Shown piece by piece: positions 6,783 through 8,017 of a DNA stretch of 8,017 bases (positions within the stretch are counted from its first letter, which is position 1; every line of letters starts with the position of its first letter). Where the stretch lies: contig JALVEU010000304.1 of assembly GCA_027030565.1 (NCBI GenBank), positions 1-8,017 of the forward strand. Direction: 5' to 3'. Both the position numbers and the translations under genes were made by a program. This DNA comes from Gammaproteobacteria bacterium. GTDB lineage: Bacteria; Pseudomonadota; Gammaproteobacteria; JAJDOJ01. The notes below the pieces were generated by a model. That model was not told the DNA's origin. It made no database searches and saw nothing but the letters and a program-made list of their open reading frames with translations.

Positions 6783-7685
6783 TCAGTCGTGATCGGGGGC
6801 CTGACCCTGCAGCCGCAGCGCCAGTGCATAGAGCCGGTTGCGGGGCAGCCCGGTGAACGCGGACACCAGCGATGCCGCGCGGCGTGGAGGGAGTTCCGCG
6901 AGCGCCATATGGAGGAGGCGCTCGGCCTCGGCCGGGATCGCCTCGGCGTCCGGCGGGGGCGCTGCGCCCACCACGAGGACGAACTCGCCGAGCCGCTGCT
7001 CCGGATCACGCCGAACGCGCGCTGCCACGGTGGCGATAGAGCCTCGAAGGAGCGTTTCGTGGCGTTTGGTGAGCTCACGGGCCAGCACCATGGGCCGGGC
7101 GGGACCCAGGACCACCTCGAAATCCGCCAGTGCCTCACACACCCGGTGCGCCGCCTCATAGAAGACCAGGGTCACCGGCAGGACAGCGAGCTCCTGGAGA
7201 CGCGCACGCCGGGCGGCCCCCTTCGCGGGGAGAAAGCCGGCGAAGAAAAAGCGATCCGCAGGCAACCCCGACACCGAAAGGGCCGCGATGGCTGCACAGG
7301 GCCCGGGCACCGGGCTCACCTGCACCCCCGCCGCCGCGGCCGCCCGCACCAGCACGTAGCCCGGATCGCGAATCAGTGGCGTGCCGGCATCGGCCACCAG
7401 GGCCCCCTGGTCACCGTCTCGCAAGCGCTGCACCAGCTCCTGGCTGCGACGCTCCTCGTTGTGGCGATGCAGACTGACCATGGGCGTGTGGATCCCATAG
7501 TGCGCGAGGAGCTTGCGGGTGTGCCGGGTGTCCTCCGCCGCGATCCAGTCCACCTCGGCCAGCGTCGCGCGCGCCCGCAGGGTGAAATCGGCGAGATTGC
7601 CGATGGGCGTGGCCACCACGAAGAGGGTGCCGGCGGCGTTTGACACGTTGAGACCTGCTTCGGATACTGCGGCGATCCACTCCAT
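6783..7685 (-). CDS. rsmI: 16S rRNA (cytidine-1402-2'-O)-methyltransferase RsmI
   Basis: SAM-dependent tetrapyrrole-methylase-fold enzyme that 2'-O-methylates C1402 of 16S rRNA, the same nucleotide modified by RsmH. 300 residues from the ATG at 7685. Seen: VATPIGNLADFTLRA (24-38), AAEDTRHT (49-56), HNEERR (75-80), VADAGTPLIRDPGY (97-110), PVPGPCAAIAALSVSGLP (125-142), FFFAGFLPAK (146-155), FYEAAHR (175-181), LARELTKRHET (201-211) and GEFVLVV (233-239). The start is uncertain. The ATG has no ribosome site and lies 11 bases from the divergent lpoA start. GTG at 7646 (codon 14) has AGG seven bases upstream, gives 287 residues (E. coli: 286) and leaves a 50-base gap. The stop lies about 100 bases before rnpB with no clear terminator between. 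The divergent lpoA neighbour is conserved in Gammaproteobacteria. Confidence 0.96.
   Translation of the reverse strand: MEWIAAVSEAGLNVSNAAGTLFVVATPIGNLADFTLRARATLAEVDWIAAEDTRHTRKLLAHYGIHTPMVSLHRHNEERRSQELVQRLRDGDQGALVADAGTPLIRDPGYVLVRAAAAAGVQVSPVPGPCAAIAALSVSGLPADRFFFAGFLPAKGAARRARLQELAVLPVTLVFYEAAHRVCEALADFEVVLGPARPMVLARELTKRHETLLRGSIATVAARVRRDPEQRLGEFVLVVGAAPPPDAEAIPAEAERLLHMALAELPPRRAASLVSAFTGLPRNRLYALALRLQGQAPDHD
7640..7668 (+). promoter_or_regulatory. Sigma-70 promoter for lpoA
   Basis: On the plus strand a perfect -35 TTGACA (7640-7645), a 17-base spacer and -10 GATACT (7663-7668; four of six consensus bases) lie 28 bases before the lpoA ATG, so transcription should start near 7675. 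The element overlaps the 5' coding end of rsmI if rsmI uses its ATG, but falls almost wholly upstream of rsmI if it uses the GTG at 7646. Confidence 0.65.
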
Positions 7686-7696
7686 TGTGATGGAAA

Positions 7697-8017
7697 ATGC
7701 CCGTGAGAATCATCCTGGTGGCCGCCCTGGCCACGGCCCTGTTGTCGGCCTGCGGATTGGCACCCACCCGCTGGGAACCGCCGCCTGAGGTGCACCGGGC
7801 AGCGGCCCTGGCCGCACAGGGACGCGTGGAGGAGGCCGCGGCCCTCTACTGGGCGTCCGCCCAGCGGGCGCCGCGAGCCGAGGCCTTCGATCTGCGACTG
7901 CGGGCCATCGAGACCCTGCTCACTCCCGAGACCTCGGCCCGGGCGGAAGACTATCTGGGGCGTATCGAGCGTGAAGGGCTCTCGGCGGACCAACGGCTGC
8001 GCCTGCAGCTCGCCGAA
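7697..8017 (+). CDS. lpoA: Penicillin-binding protein activator LpoA / LppC-family lipoprotein (N-terminal part)
   Basis: Outer-membrane lipoprotein that in E. coli reaches through the periplasm to stimulate the peptidoglycan synthase PBP1A. Only 107 codons are present; the frame stays open to the right edge. The ATG at 7697 is the first possible start, because an in-frame TGA lies just upstream (7688-7690). Residues 1-19 form a lipoprotein signal peptide: a basic residue, a hydrophobic core of Ile, Leu, Val and Ala, and the lipobox LSAC with the lipidated cysteine at 19. From about 32 onward the sequence is Ala- and Arg-rich helical (AAALAAQGRVEEAAALYWASAQ), like the TPR-type repeats of the LpoA N-domain. 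The assignment rests on the lipobox, this helical region and the divergent position next to rsmI, as in E. coli (yraM/yraL). The C-terminal domain is outside the window, so another TPR-like lipoprotein cannot be excluded. Confidence 0.82.
   Translation, partial: MPVRIILVAALATALLSACGLAPTRWEPPPEVHRAAALAAQGRVEEAAALYWASAQRAPRAEAFDLRLRAIETLLTPETSARAEDYLGRIEREGLSADQRLRLQLAE

Overview
The window is a stretch of a GC-rich gammaproteobacterial chromosome. Protein sequences and gene order (lpoA divergent from rsmI, then rnpB, then mraZ-rsmH-ftsL-ftsI-murE-murF) match the division and cell-wall (dcw) cluster neighbourhood of Gammaproteobacteria; the rsmI-rnpB-mraZ order is the one known from Pseudomonas. 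The extreme GC bias at third codon positions and the protein style suggest a Chromatiales/Ectothiorhodospiraceae-like organism, but that finer placement is an inference. MurE carries the DNPR motif of the meso-diaminopimelate-adding enzyme, so the peptidoglycan is of the Gram-negative type.

Layout, right to left, because nearly everything is on the minus strand. At the right edge is the 5' part of lpoA (plus strand, lipoprotein activator of a peptidoglycan synthase), divergent from rsmI (minus, 16S rRNA 2'-O-methyltransferase). Next comes rnpB, the catalytic RNA of RNase P, with its own extended -10 promoter. About 280 bases of non-coding leader follow. They hold a strong sigma-70 promoter, a three-box MraZ operator, and several unexplained inverted repeats, including a second operator-like copy in the opposite orientation. 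The dcw operon then runs without interruption to the left edge: mraZ, rsmH, ftsL, ftsI, murE and murF (murF truncated by the window edge). From rsmH onward every junction is a 4-base stop/start overlap (GTGA, GTGA, ATGA, ATGA), which points to one transcript with translational coupling.

Functionally the operon joins a transcriptional autoregulator (MraZ), an rRNA methyltransferase (RsmH), two divisome membrane proteins (FtsL, and FtsI as septal transpeptidase), and two cytoplasmic Mur ligases that add meso-DAP and D-Ala-D-Ala to the peptidoglycan precursor. RsmH and RsmI act on the same 16S nucleotide, C1402, from two adjacent transcription units. LpoA ties the divergent unit to peptidoglycan synthesis as well.

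I see no mobile element, CRISPR array, tRNA or foreign-looking gene. All large open frames other than those listed are antisense or shifted shadows produced by the high GC. The coding region is ordinary; the parts worth a second look are in the rnpB-mraZ intergenic leader and at the rsmI/lpoA divergent start.
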